From positions 1,240,001 through 1,304,000 of the forward strand of contig JALRME010000003.1 in NCBI GenBank assembly GCA_026120035.1: DNA of 64,000 nt. Reading direction: 5' to 3'. The translations under genes and the position numbers were made by a program. The DNA is from Coleophoma eucalyptorum (Eukaryota; Ascomycota; Leotiomycetes; Helotiales; Dermateaceae). Under the pieces are notes generated by a model, which saw only the letters and a list, made by a program, of their open reading frames with translations, was not told the origin of the DNA and did not search any database. The stretch's first letter is position 1; every line of letters begins with the position of its first letter. This document shows positions 36,922 to 47,169 of the stretch, in pieces.

Positions 36922-37971
36922 GTTGGATGCCAGCATTAAACTGTGGACGTGAGGATAGGTAGGTGTAAGTCTGAGTGCATGTTGGTTTTGGAGAAACAAC
37001 CCGACCTCCATGCATCACGCTTCTCGTCCAGAAGGGCGAGGAGGCGGGACAGACGGAAGGCAAGAAGGACATTCCCTAACGTTACACTTGCGGCCACCGT
37101 TCCATCCTGTGCCAAAGGTGACATAAACGGCATAGAATGGCCAGAGAAGCACTGGCCTCTCCGGGCTTGAATTGCCTCAATCCTATGCCTCGCCATGGGA
37201 AGCCAGCCTATGGTAGAAAGAGCAAACGTAAACCATGACACCAGAAATCAGCATCTCCGGAGACGCTTTCTATAAAGTCAAGCGAGAGGGCGGAACCGGT
37301 GCAAGCTCCTGGTGCTGGTTGTGCAGAGAGGGCGGGCCTTGGCCAGCAATGGCAGAGGGATCCATCCCCCGGCCGTGTGGGTAAGGCCATGCGTGTTTTG
37401 GGGCTGGGTGGGAAGGAATGCGGGGAAGAGGCTCGAAGGTTGAGGAGGTGATCCAACTTGACGTTGCCAGAGTTGGAGCGCGATGACACATAAAAATCCA
37501 TGACCTAAGACGGGATGTGATGTCGACTTCTCGCTTAACTTCTGAGGGGTCTGGCGGGCACGACTGAGGAACGGTACGGTACGGTACGTACTGCTTGCTG
37601 TAGGTCCCAAAGTCTGACCAACATGAAACCTGCATGGTTCTTTTCCATCACTGAACCGGCTCTCATATTGGGCATGTTGCTGATTCAAATAACCTGGTGT
37701 TATCTCAGCAAGTTCGGTGTTTACCGCAGCGGATATTCTTTTTATTCGAATGGTCCATGCATCGTGATACTCATTGGCGAGGCCAAGACCTGCAGCTAAC
37801 CTACTTTACCTTCCGTGCCTATTAAGGAACACCGTACGCTTTGCATCCACATCGATAAATTGCAGCCATCGCTCAGCTAGACTGGACGTATAGGAAATCA
37901 CGCTGGATGAGCATTCAATCATGATGGCCCCGTATTCGCTTCTTGAACAGCCTTCAACTCAGTCTACATTA
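36922..37971. other. Intergenic region, HPP gene promoter / MBD4-like 3' end
   Basis: 1.05 kb. A short ACGGT repeat lies at 37571-37588. Open frames here overlap on several frames without domains and look accidental. The stretch next to 36921 carries the HPP promoter. Confidence 0.45.
37571..37588. repeat. ACGGT pentanucleotide repeat
   Basis: Three perfect ACGGT units plus a partial one, ending in GTACGTAC. Confidence 0.8.
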
Positions 37972-39417
37972 TCATATATCCAACTTTTCTATCTCCACAT
38001 CCATCTCCAACTTGTCCGGTGTGTTCACCGGAGCATCTTCTTCTAACTTGTCACTGATTTCGTGCTGTAGCGCGTTGATATCTCCAAACATAATGTCAAC
38101 GTCGCCCTCCTCCATGATCCTCATGCCGCCCATGTCATCCCAGGCAATACGGCCCTCCATGGCTGCCTTCTGCAATTCCTCACTTGCGATTTCCTTTTCA
38201 CCGGTGAAAGGATCCCACTCGAATCCCTCCTTTAGCCACATCCACCTTAGATAGGCTCTGAGCTCCTTATCCAGAGGCAAGACCCTCATCCATTCAGGCT
38301 GGAAGCTCTTGTCTTCTACGCCTTCGCCATTCCATCCCATAGCTAGCCCTCTGCACATATCGCGGCAGAAGATTCGCCAGCTGTCAATGGCGTAAGGCCC
38401 TTGTGTCATATGCCCGATCTCCCAACCTAGTCTTTCATCCTCATCATCAAGGACTTCGCCTTTCTTGACATCGCGTCCGTCTCCTTTGCTTGGATAATCT
38501 CGTACAGCATACCGCTTCCCTTTTGCAGGAGGATTCTCGAGCCAAATTTTGGCATATGTTTGGTAGGTTGTAGCTCGTTGATTTTGCAATCCCAAGTGTC
38601 GGATGATTGGAACGATGTCGGATTTATCCGCTTCCACAAGAGATTCAGGTGTAGGATATTTATCCATCAGTTCGTAGAAAACAGGAATTGCATGCTTTCC
38701 ATGTGTACGAATGAGAAAGGTGACAGCAATTAGGAGACGAAATGGGTCAGATGCAAGCTTCTCCTGGATAAGTCCGAAATGTTCTGCGGATAATGGCGGG
38801 AATGGAATGCACGATATTATCCCACCAGGAGACCGTTTCTTCGGGCTTTTCTTGCCTGGCGAAACAGAGCCAGCTCTCTGTGGGGTTTCAGGATCTGTCT
38901 TTGCAGCCATTTTGCTTTTCTGGGGGTTTAAGGGTGTTTTTATGGGTGTGAAATATGGAGATTTAGCAGGTGCTCTTTTCGCTTTGCAGGCTGATCGCAA
39001 CATCCGGTCCTCAAAAAGAAGGGAAGATTCCCCAAAATCTCCATCCATGACCTCATCAGCTTCGCACTTATGTCCTAATTTCACATTGAAGACGGAGTGT
39101 TCGTTCTTGGAAGGGGATGACTTTCTTCTCTTGTTCTTTGGCATGTCATTAAGTTCAGCTTGTTGATTATCGGCAGTTTCCCGACTAGACTTTGGTGGGA
39201 AGGACAATTTACGGACGCTATGGTCGCTCTCACTGTTTGAAGCGTCATCATCTTCTTGTTGGGCCTCCGAATCTGCAGTAGCATCTTCTGGAGTCTTGGT
39301 CTTAGACGGTGTATAGAAATTGACTTGCGATGACGAACTCGGAGTGGTTGGAGGGTCACTGAGTTCAGACGACAAGTCGAATGCTGGTTCTAAAGCCTTG
39401 AAATCTTCCTCTTCCAT
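37972..39417 (-). CDS. MBD4-like DNA glycosylase (HhH-GPD superfamily)
   Basis: Single exon, 481 aa from the ATG at 39417 (MEEEDFKALEPAF). Residues 1-215 are disordered, Ser/Lys-rich and acidic, with several SP/TP and KKRSP sites and no methyl-CpG-binding domain. The catalytic core begins near 220 with DPFRLLIAVTFLIRTHGKHA, which matches the MBD4 core where a T-K-G motif follows, then a KYPTPESL block. The helix-hairpin-helix and catalytic region reads IGHMTQGPYAIDSWRIFC; Asp345 aligns with the catalytic Asp of human MBD4 (NDSYRIFC). Such enzymes excise T or U from G mismatches that arise by deamination of (methyl)cytosine. Activity here is inferred. The start is debatable because the frame continues upstream through an in-frame duplicated copy of the N-terminus. 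A same-strand neighbour ends only 122 bp upstream. Confidence 0.85.
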   Translation of the reverse strand: MEEEDFKALEPAFDLSSELSDPPTTPSSSSQVNFYTPSKTKTPEDATADSEAQQEDDDASNSESDHSVRKLSFPPKSSRETADNQQAELNDMPKNKRRKSSPSKNEHSVFNVKLGHKCEADEVMDGDFGESSLLFEDRMLRSACKAKRAPAKSPYFTPIKTPLNPQKSKMAAKTDPETPQRAGSVSPGKKSPKKRSPGGIISCIPFPPLSAEHFGLIQEKLASDPFRLLIAVTFLIRTHGKHAIPVFYELMDKYPTPESLVEADKSDIVPIIRHLGLQNQRATTYQTYAKIWLENPPAKGKRYAVRDYPSKGDGRDVKKGEVLDDEDERLGWEIGHMTQGPYAIDSWRIFCRDMCRGLAMGWNGEGVEDKSFQPEWMRVLPLDKELRAYLRWMWLKEGFEWDPFTGEKEIASEELQKAAMEGRIAWDDMGGMRIMEEGDVDIMFGDINALQHEISDKLEEDAPVNTPDKLEMDVEIEKLDI

Positions 39418-39510
39418 GCCATCCAGGGTCGGAAGGTCACTGAGTTCAGAAGAAAGGTCGGATCCTGGTTCTACAGTCTTGACATCTTCCTGTTCCGTGA
39501 CATCCAGGGG
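39354..39510. repeat. 81-bp imperfect tandem duplication over the MBD4-like start codon
   Basis: Two copies with an 81-bp (27-codon) period: for example GGTCACTGAGTTCAGA begins at 39354 and again at 39435, and ATCCAGGG at 39421 and 39502. On the minus strand both copies read in the same frame with an EPxxDLSSELSDxPT core. The downstream copy contains the ATG at 39417; the equivalent codon in the upstream copy is ACG. Confidence 0.85.
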
Positions 39511-39539
39511 TTGACTACCACTCGCAGAATCCTGGCTAT

Positions 39540-41627
39540 CTACGAGTGGTGAGCTTTTGATGCCTCGGACGTCTCCAGATCCGCAGTGACTTTGTCACTA
39601 GATTTACGTTTTCGTGACCTAGTTGATCGCCTCGGTTGATTTGTGTCTAGAAGCTCAGAAAGTGGCTTCGTCCCTCTTCGGCTTGGCTTTGCAGGTAGCC
39701 TTTCGTCCTTAACTTGGGACTGCGGCAAGGTGGCCTCCAGGACTTCGGCAGTCGGCACTGGCTTAACCTGCACTTGCTCTACAACGACCGGCGCAGCAGC
39801 AATAGGTTCTACAATTGCGGCTAGCATCTCTGTGGAAACAATCTCAACTTCAGCGGGAACTGGAATCTCGTTGTCAAGCACCATTGGATCGGCCTGGACT
39901 GTAAAGTCGACTATCTGTGCTGGTTCACGCTTTTCCTTTGGGGGGTTGGATGCCTCAGCGACGTCCATTGGAACCGGAGTATCCTTTGTAGAACCAGTGA
40001 CCTCTGCGGAAGGTATGTCTACTCGAGGTGTATCGATAACCATAGCTTCAGCAGTATCAACTAACGGAAGTGCCTCAGGTTGTGAGTCATCAGTTTGCGT
40101 CTGTCCTGTCGATCTGCGTCCCCGAGAGCGACGTTTGCTCTTCTGTGACTTATCCTCAGTGGAATCTACGTCTTCTGATTTGTCATTTCCCTGCTCTAGT
40201 GGGGCGGTCTTTGGAGCAACCTCTGTAATTGAGCTAGTTGCTTCTTCTGCCACTGCTTCTGAAGCCTTTTTAGCCTCCTTTTCCGCCTCTATTGCTGCAG
40301 CTACACGCTCCATAGGTGATAGATTAGCCTTCTTTCCTTTAGGTGCTGGCTCCTTTGTTGGATTTGCTTTTGCTGCCGTCTCATTTTTGTTGTTTGCAGT
40401 AATCGCTATCTGAGTTTTGACTTGGGGAGCAGTTTCAACTGAGAGATTCGCGGTATCATGGGAGCATTTTGAAGCGTCCTGCAGCTTTGGTGGTTCGTTA
40501 AGGACATTCTTGTTCTTGTTTCTCTTTCGCGCCTTTGTAGTACCTGCAGATTTGCTGTCTATCTCAACTTCCTTCTTTTCGCCTTCAGACTTCTTCTCCA
40601 GAGTCTTCGACTTTGAGGCGTCTGTTGCAGCGAAGTATGTTGACTCCGTTGGACCAGTTTTTTGTTTCTGCTGTTTTTTCTTCCTTCTAGACAGTTTTTC
40701 GCCTGCTTTTTGTGATGTTGTAGCGGAGGACACACCAGCTGAGCCTGACCTTTGGCTGACGATATCCTCGGTGGTAGGAGCAGTATCTTGTACCGGCATT
40801 TTCTCTGCACTTTCTTGGACTAGTATTGATTCCTTGTCGGCTTGCTTTTGCTGTTGCAGCCGCAATTTCTTTGCCTCTCTTCTAAGTCTCTTCGCCACCG
40901 CATCAGGATCGACCTCGCCTGTAGCTTCCGTAGACGAGCTGGCCGTACTTGGTGCATTATTATCTGTGCCATTTGGGATGATGGATGCGGTTTGCTTTTC
41001 AACAGCAGCAATATCCGTTTGTGCGACTGCTTTTGGTTGCCTCAAAGTCCCATCCTTATTCTTCCTCACCCGTTTCCTTTGCCTTTTTCTTTGCTCCTGG
41101 CCAATTTCCGAGTTTGCAGGCTGCGAAGAAGCATCTGAATTGCTTCTCTTTCGTTTCTGACTTGAGATTGAAGGTTGTCCCCCGTTCTTTGATTGTAGCC
41201 TCTCAATTTCTTTCCAAAATCCTGCATCCTCCATTGAGAGTGTAGCAATCAAATCGGCATTTTCCTTCGCATCGATAATGTGGAAGCCAGTATAGACGGT
41301 ATCTCTAGGCAAATTTTGCGCATTCGACCACAAATATTTTCTGAAGACTGCTTCGTTGCGAATAACCTTCTCCTTTGCCCATATAACTCCAAATTGTGGA
41401 CCGACAGTGCGCGCGTACTGGTACACATCCATGGCGTACATCTTCCTTCGATCCGGGCCATTTTGTCGTCGCAGCTTCAGCAGGTGTGTTCTTGCAAATC
41501 TGGTCACAAGTGCCTTTGCCTCACTGTCTATCTCCATGGTGCCAGCTTGAGAGATCCCCATGGCTGGTAATCGTTGAGAGTGCAGTGGTACCTCTGCACC
41601 AGGCAAAACACGAGGTGTGTTTTGCAT
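39540..41627 (-). CDS. Unknown Lys/Ala/Glu-rich protein with a conserved-looking N-terminal domain
   Basis: Single coding exon, 695 aa, ATG at 41627 (MQNTPRVLPGAEVPLHS). A likely 5'-leader intron (41639-41720) ends just upstream. Residues about 30-150 have normal globular composition (KALVTRFARTHLLKLRRQ, then YQYARTVGPQFGVIWAKEKV and FRKYLWSNAQNLPRDTVYTG). The rest is low-complexity: a basic stretch like a nuclear localisation signal (QRKRQRKRVRKNKDG, about 200-215), long Lys/Ala/Glu/Ser tracts with KRRSRGRRS near the middle, and a basic C-terminus (RRSTRSRKRKSSDK). Nuclear or nucleolar residence is suggested by these signals; the function is unknown and I do not recognise a family. Its stop lies 122 bp upstream of the MBD4-like start on the same strand. 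Confidence 0.8.
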   Translation of the reverse strand: MQNTPRVLPGAEVPLHSQRLPAMGISQAGTMEIDSEAKALVTRFARTHLLKLRRQNGPDRRKMYAMDVYQYARTVGPQFGVIWAKEKVIRNEAVFRKYLWSNAQNLPRDTVYTGFHIIDAKENADLIATLSMEDAGFWKEIERLQSKNGGQPSISSQKRKRSNSDASSQPANSEIGQEQRKRQRKRVRKNKDGTLRQPKAVAQTDIAAVEKQTASIIPNGTDNNAPSTASSSTEATGEVDPDAVAKRLRREAKKLRLQQQKQADKESILVQESAEKMPVQDTAPTTEDIVSQRSGSAGVSSATTSQKAGEKLSRRKKKQQKQKTGPTESTYFAATDASKSKTLEKKSEGEKKEVEIDSKSAGTTKARKRNKNKNVLNEPPKLQDASKCSHDTANLSVETAPQVKTQIAITANNKNETAAKANPTKEPAPKGKKANLSPMERVAAAIEAEKEAKKASEAVAEEATSSITEVAPKTAPLEQGNDKSEDVDSTEDKSQKSKRRSRGRRSTGQTQTDDSQPEALPLVDTAEAMVIDTPRVDIPSAEVTGSTKDTPVPMDVAEASNPPKEKREPAQIVDFTVQADPMVLDNEIPVPAEVEIVSTEMLAAIVEPIAAAPVVVEQVQVKPVPTAEVLEATLPQSQVKDERLPAKPSRRGTKPLSELLDTNQPRRSTRSRKRKSSDKVTADLETSEASKAHHS

Positions 41628-42292
41628 GTCGAGGGTATCTGTAATAGAAGTTAATATAATGCATTGCTGCACAGCAAAATATTTTTAAGCATTAGAGATT
41701 AAGTGTGGAAGAATACTTACCAGCAGCAACAAACCAGTGAAGCAATAGGAAGGAAAAGAAAAGGAACACAAAACGAACAAAAGTCTGGCGAACAAAAGCT
41801 TTGAAGCGAGGCTGAATTTCTTTATCAATATCTTAGCTTAAGCTAAGCTTCATGGGGTGCCTCAGGCAAAAGGAGTTTCTAGGTCATCAGCCGCCACAAT
41901 TTCTTAATTAAGTTTAGTTACGAGATCGATAGCATTACCAAGTTCTAAAGTATTTTGAAATTAAGAAGTGCAGGGTCTTGGTTTATCCCATAGACTAGAT
42001 AATTAAGACCATATAAAAAAGATCGTAATCCATAAAGCGTGACATCCATAGGTGGAAAATCGGCGTTGTTCAAGTCAACCAATTATAGCAAATTAACATG
42101 GTAATGGTTTCAATATACTGGCACACGTCTAAAGTCTTGCTACCTTGAATGAGAGCTACTTCCAAAGTGAAGCATTCGAAACCCCCTCTTTGTACAGAAA
42201 AGCAGCATAATAAGACTAATAGCACAGAGTTTACACGCTTCTTACGTGACCACCAACTCGTCTGAATTCTCCTACTTAACAAAAGAAACCCC
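41628..42292. other. Intergenic region with a 16-bp perfect palindrome
   Basis: 665 bp between two minus-strand genes, AT-rich. It contains the leader intron above and the palindrome CTTAGCTTAAGCTAAG at 41832-41847. The part near 42292 is the cytochrome c1 3' region. Confidence 0.5.
41639..41720 (-). other. Probable 5'-leader intron of the 39540-41627 gene
   Basis: On the minus strand a perfect donor (GTAAGT at 41720) and a pyrimidine-preceded acceptor (TTACAG ending at 41639), with TTAAC nearby, frame an 82-nt intron 11 bases before the start codon. The upstream leader exon contains no ATG. This is inference from splice signals only. Confidence 0.55.
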
Positions 42293-43405
42293 TCAATGCT
42301 TTCCACCCATTTGTGGAGGGTTGTATGCGATCTTCCTCGTCTTGATTGGTGACCACTTGTATCGCTTGACCCAGACGCTCAACGCAAATAGTGCCGATCC
42401 AATGATGATAACCTTCATGCCCATCTTCTTTCTTTGGTCCATCTCGGGTTCCGCGGCCCAGTTCAGGAACTCAGTAACATCCTTGGCCATCTGCGATGTG
42501 GTAGCTGGTGTACCATCTTCGTACTCAACAAGTTCGTTGAAGAGGACTCGGGCCATGGCAATTCCGGTACCTGGGAAGTATGGGTTGAAGTTAAGACCTT
42601 CTTGGACGCTAGCTCCGGCAGGAGGCTCGTCCGGGTATCCGGTCAACAAGCTGAAAATGTAATCGCATCCGCCGTGTCTGGCCTTGACAATCAAGCTCAA
42701 ATCTGGGGGCAAAGCACCGTTGTTGGCGGCACGTGCGGCCTCGTCGTTCTTGTAGGGGCTTGGGAGGTAGTCGGAAAGCTTTCCTGGTCGCTTCTCAATA
42801 TCACCTTGGTCGTTGGGCTCACCATCGTATTCGTTCTCCTCGGCCATTGCCTTTGCCTCGTCAACAGTGTGGGTAACACCAACCAAGGATCGGTATGGGA
42901 TTCGGCTAAGAGAATGGCAGGACGAGCAGACTTCGCGGTAGACTTGGAATCCTCGGCGGAGACTGTTCTTGGTCAATTGACTACCAAAGTCATGAGTTGT
43001 GATGAACCTTACGCTTGGTGGTCGAAGGTCTTGAGGTATTCACCGTGGACCCATGGGTATTTCGTTGGGTGCAAACTACACAGATATCAATATTTTGTCC
43101 CATGCCGATCATAACCTGAACTCACCCCTCTTCAGCTGGTGTCATTGCATGAGCCGTAGGTCCGTAAAGATGATAATACCAAGCGGCTGACCCGATCGCG
43201 ACAGCTGTGGCAGCACCTCCGGCAAGGTTCAATCGGAATGGTGAAGCAGCAGCTTCAGTAGTTGAGGTCGATGCAGCACGCTGCGATAGAGTCCATTAGC
43301 CTTTCCTTGGTCCATGTGAGATAGATTGTGTCGTACCTTAGAAACAGTGACCGCGCCATTGCGGACGGCACCCGCGGCGCGCAGACATGATGATCTAGCC
43401 AGCAT
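42293..43405 (-). CDS. CYT1: Cytochrome c1, respiratory complex III
   Basis: Four exons on the minus strand: 43405-43337, 43280-43126, 43075-43013 and 42962-42293, with introns of 56, 50, 50 and 50 nt, all GT-AG; 318 aa. The N-terminus is a mitochondrial targeting sequence (MLARSSCLRAAGAVRNGAV, Arg-rich, no acids), followed by a hydrophobic sorting segment (LAGGAATAVAIGSAAWYY). The mature protein has GLHPTKYPWVHGEY, the haem-binding CSSCH (Cys108, Cys111, His112), the PPDLSLIVKARHGG block, and a Met ligand region near NPYFPGTGIAMARVL. A C-terminal membrane anchor (MGMKVIIIGSALFALSVWV) tethers it to the inner membrane facing the intermembrane space. It passes electrons from the Rieske protein to cytochrome c. 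All joins keep frame and reproduce the FDHQALRRGFQVYREVC sequence expected for the family. Confidence 0.96.
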
Positions 43406-43936
43406 CTTCAGTAAGTACGCCTCAGCTGACGATGACTTCGCACAGGAGACAGAGGCTCAATTGGTGGTTGAAGATAGATTGAGGGATGATTGAGCGACGA
43501 CGACGTTGATCGAAGTTTGTCGGATCTCAAAATGAGCTAACGAGTTGAATGCCTGGAATTTCTGGATTGATGACCAGAGTGATTTGCAATAATATGATTG
43601 GCTGAATCACGGGACAACCACACTCAGCTACCCCCCAGCTTGAGCCCACGGCTGAGAACTTGCAGCAGTTGTGGTAGAATGCAAAAAGAAATAATGTAAC
43701 CATTAGAAGACAGTATATACATCAGTAAATGCTATTAAGTACATGGTCATCACACCGTGCATCGAAGCGTGCTAGCAACAGAAAAGTATTTGAGAAGTCG
43801 TTTCTCTCAATTCATGGTTACATAATATCAAAATACATACAAAGTCTGAGTCCTATACCGATACCAACGTCCATATGTGGTATTATGCGATGAAAACAAT
43901 TGAACTTTTTTACCCAACTCCCGAACCAAGATATTT
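43406..43936. other. Intergenic region: CYT1 promoter and DAHP synthase 3' region
   Basis: 531 bp. The first 150 bases after 43405 form the CYT1 leader and promoter; the far end is the DAHP synthase 3' untranslated region. No other feature is seen. Confidence 0.5.
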
Positions 43937-45242
<1,306 letters not shown>

Positions 45243-45798
45243 GACTTCAATGTCCAATTGGTATTTTTCGGTCGAAATTTATGTTAGAATTTGTGAGCGT
45301 TTCAAAATTCTTCAGCGTGTTAAATTCCAAGATTGTATTGTGTGTTGCAGTCGCATGGTTTAAGAAGTGAGTCGACCCTCCACATATATCGTCATAAGCA
45401 AAAACTTTTTAGGCTTAGTGCCGCGTCGGCCGCTTCCTACAATGTGTCACTCCTGTCCTTTCGCGCCTTTGAATTGACTATATTGGCATTGGAAACGATT
45501 GCAATCTGATAACCTATGACACATATTTTCAGCGCAACCATACTTATTATCCAATTGAAAATCGACGAGCTGGTTGCACCTTCTTGAGTTATGTACCCCA
45601 TATTACAACACTATGTTAAACAATCACGCTTCAATGAGAAATGCAAGAGACGTGTTTATTCTTGAAAATCTCTACTAGTGTCTAGTGCCATCATAATCAT
45701 CAAGGCATGGCCCGTCTATGAGAACATCTCATGAGTACCTTTGCATGTCTACTCTTGTTTCCATTTCGTAGTACATCATAACTAGAATCCACTATTGC
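45243..45798. other. Intergenic region: DAHP synthase promoter and GPD 3' region
   Basis: 556 bp, AT-rich, without open frames of note. The 45243-45450 part is the promoter of the DAHP synthase gene. Confidence 0.5.
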
Positions 45799-47169
45799 CT
45801 AATCGATACCCCTTGCCAACAAGTCTGGAATATCGTCAACCGTATTTCGTCCCTCGAGAATGTCTGCCCCGATGTTAGTTTCTCAAGCCTTGAATAGAAC
45901 ATCAATTGATCGACTTACCAATGACAGCCTTGAACAATGGATATTCGTCGACCTTTCCCCTAGCTAACAGGAACGAATTCACCTCCTTTGCCGTGCTCGT
46001 GCCCTGCAGTTTCTGTCCGTTCAATTCTGTAGCCTCTACTTCCTCAACACTAACTCCCCTCTCAACCGCCATCTTTGCACATCTGAAGTTTCTTCCTCCA
46101 CTACAAGATGTGATCAAGTCAGCGACTCCACAGCTCTCTTCCGTAAATGTTCCTGTATTGACAGTCTTTCCAAAGAACTCCTTGCCAAATTGTACCATTT
46201 CTAGAAGACCAACACGCATGACAGCTGCTTTAGCATTGTCACCCCAGCCCCGGCCATCAACGAACCCAGCAGCCAACGCAACGATATTTTTGAGTGCACC
46301 GCCAAGGGACACACCTGCCACATCAGAAACAAGACGAACGTGGAAGTAAGGACGGTGGAAGAGTGTCTTGAATATGGCATGGTCGAGAGGCGGGTATTCA
46401 GTAGGCAGTGCCTTGAGCTTTATCTTGGAGACTCGGCCAAGTACATCTTTGTGCTGCTCATCTGCTGGTGTAATAGTGAGGTTGATTTGGGAAGCACCTG
46501 GAGAGACGGTTGGCGTTGGGGCCCGGCTATCAATGGGAGGTGGGTCATATGCAATAGTTGTCTCTGACCATTTCTCTGCTGCAATCTCGTTGGCGATGTT
46601 TGCGCCAGAAAGAGCACCACAGTATATGCCCAACCCCTCTCCGATCCACTCGCTAAACAGGGAGATCTCAGAAGATGTCACCTCAACGCCCTTGATACAG
46701 GATATTCCACGAGCAAAGGGAAGGATCTTGCCCTCGAGCTGCTTGCAAATGCGGCCAATGAATTGATGAGGTAAATTGAAGATAAGGATAGAGGAGTTGG
46801 CAACTGCATCTTCGACCGAAGGATTGGCGATAAGGTTGGAGGGCAGGGTGATGTTGGGAAGGTATTTCACATTCTCATGGTGTTTGTTGATCAAGGCTGT
46901 GAGCTTTTGAGGGCCGTCATTGGATGGTTCGTAGTATTTGGAGTCCTTGGACAGCGTAATATCTTCCTCGTATACCCACATCTGAACCTCCTCCTCGAAC
47001 AGATCTGGATGCTCCTTCGTATTTTCGGCAACAATCTTCGCAATAGTAGAGCCCCTGCTAAGTTAGATCTGTTCAAAAAAAAAAAGACCAAGGTGCAGCT
47101 AACTTACCAGTTACCAGAGCCTACTACTGTCACCTTGTGCTTCTTGCTGTAAGAGCTTAAAGACGCCAT
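45799..47169 (-). CDS. GPD1: NAD-dependent glycerol-3-phosphate dehydrogenase
   Basis: Three exons on the minus strand: 47169-47108, 47054-45919 and 45863-45799, with 53- and 55-nt GT-AG introns; 420 aa. The N-terminal Rossmann motif is [11 protein letters not shown], rebuilt across intron 1. Further blocks are [27 protein letters not shown], the catalytic-domain [40 protein letters not shown], and [15 protein letters not shown] Pro/Ser/Thr insertion (about 195-235) between EKWSETT and FHRPYFHVR is also common in other filamentous fungi. The enzyme reduces dihydroxyacetone phosphate to glycerol-3-phosphate for lipid synthesis, redox balance and osmotic glycerol. Intron 1 has a T11 run and an alternative NAG 14 nt upstream of the chosen acceptor. 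It is divergent from the glycogen debranching gene. Confidence 0.95.

Noticed and set aside
36936..37241. 101-codon minus-strand frame upstream of the HPP gene
   Set aside because: Overlaps the HPP leader in another frame, has no domain, and the HPP start is well defined by family conservation.
39643..41160. Two long plus-strand open frames (256 and 247 codons) opposite the unknown Lys-rich gene
   Set aside because: They are antisense shadows of a low-complexity coding sequence (Ser/Thr/Ala/Phe-rich mirror of Lys/Ala/Glu codons) without any domain.
42434..43114. 226-codon plus-strand frame over cytochrome c1
   Set aside because: It lies antisense to a clearly conserved gene and crosses its introns; no family resemblance.
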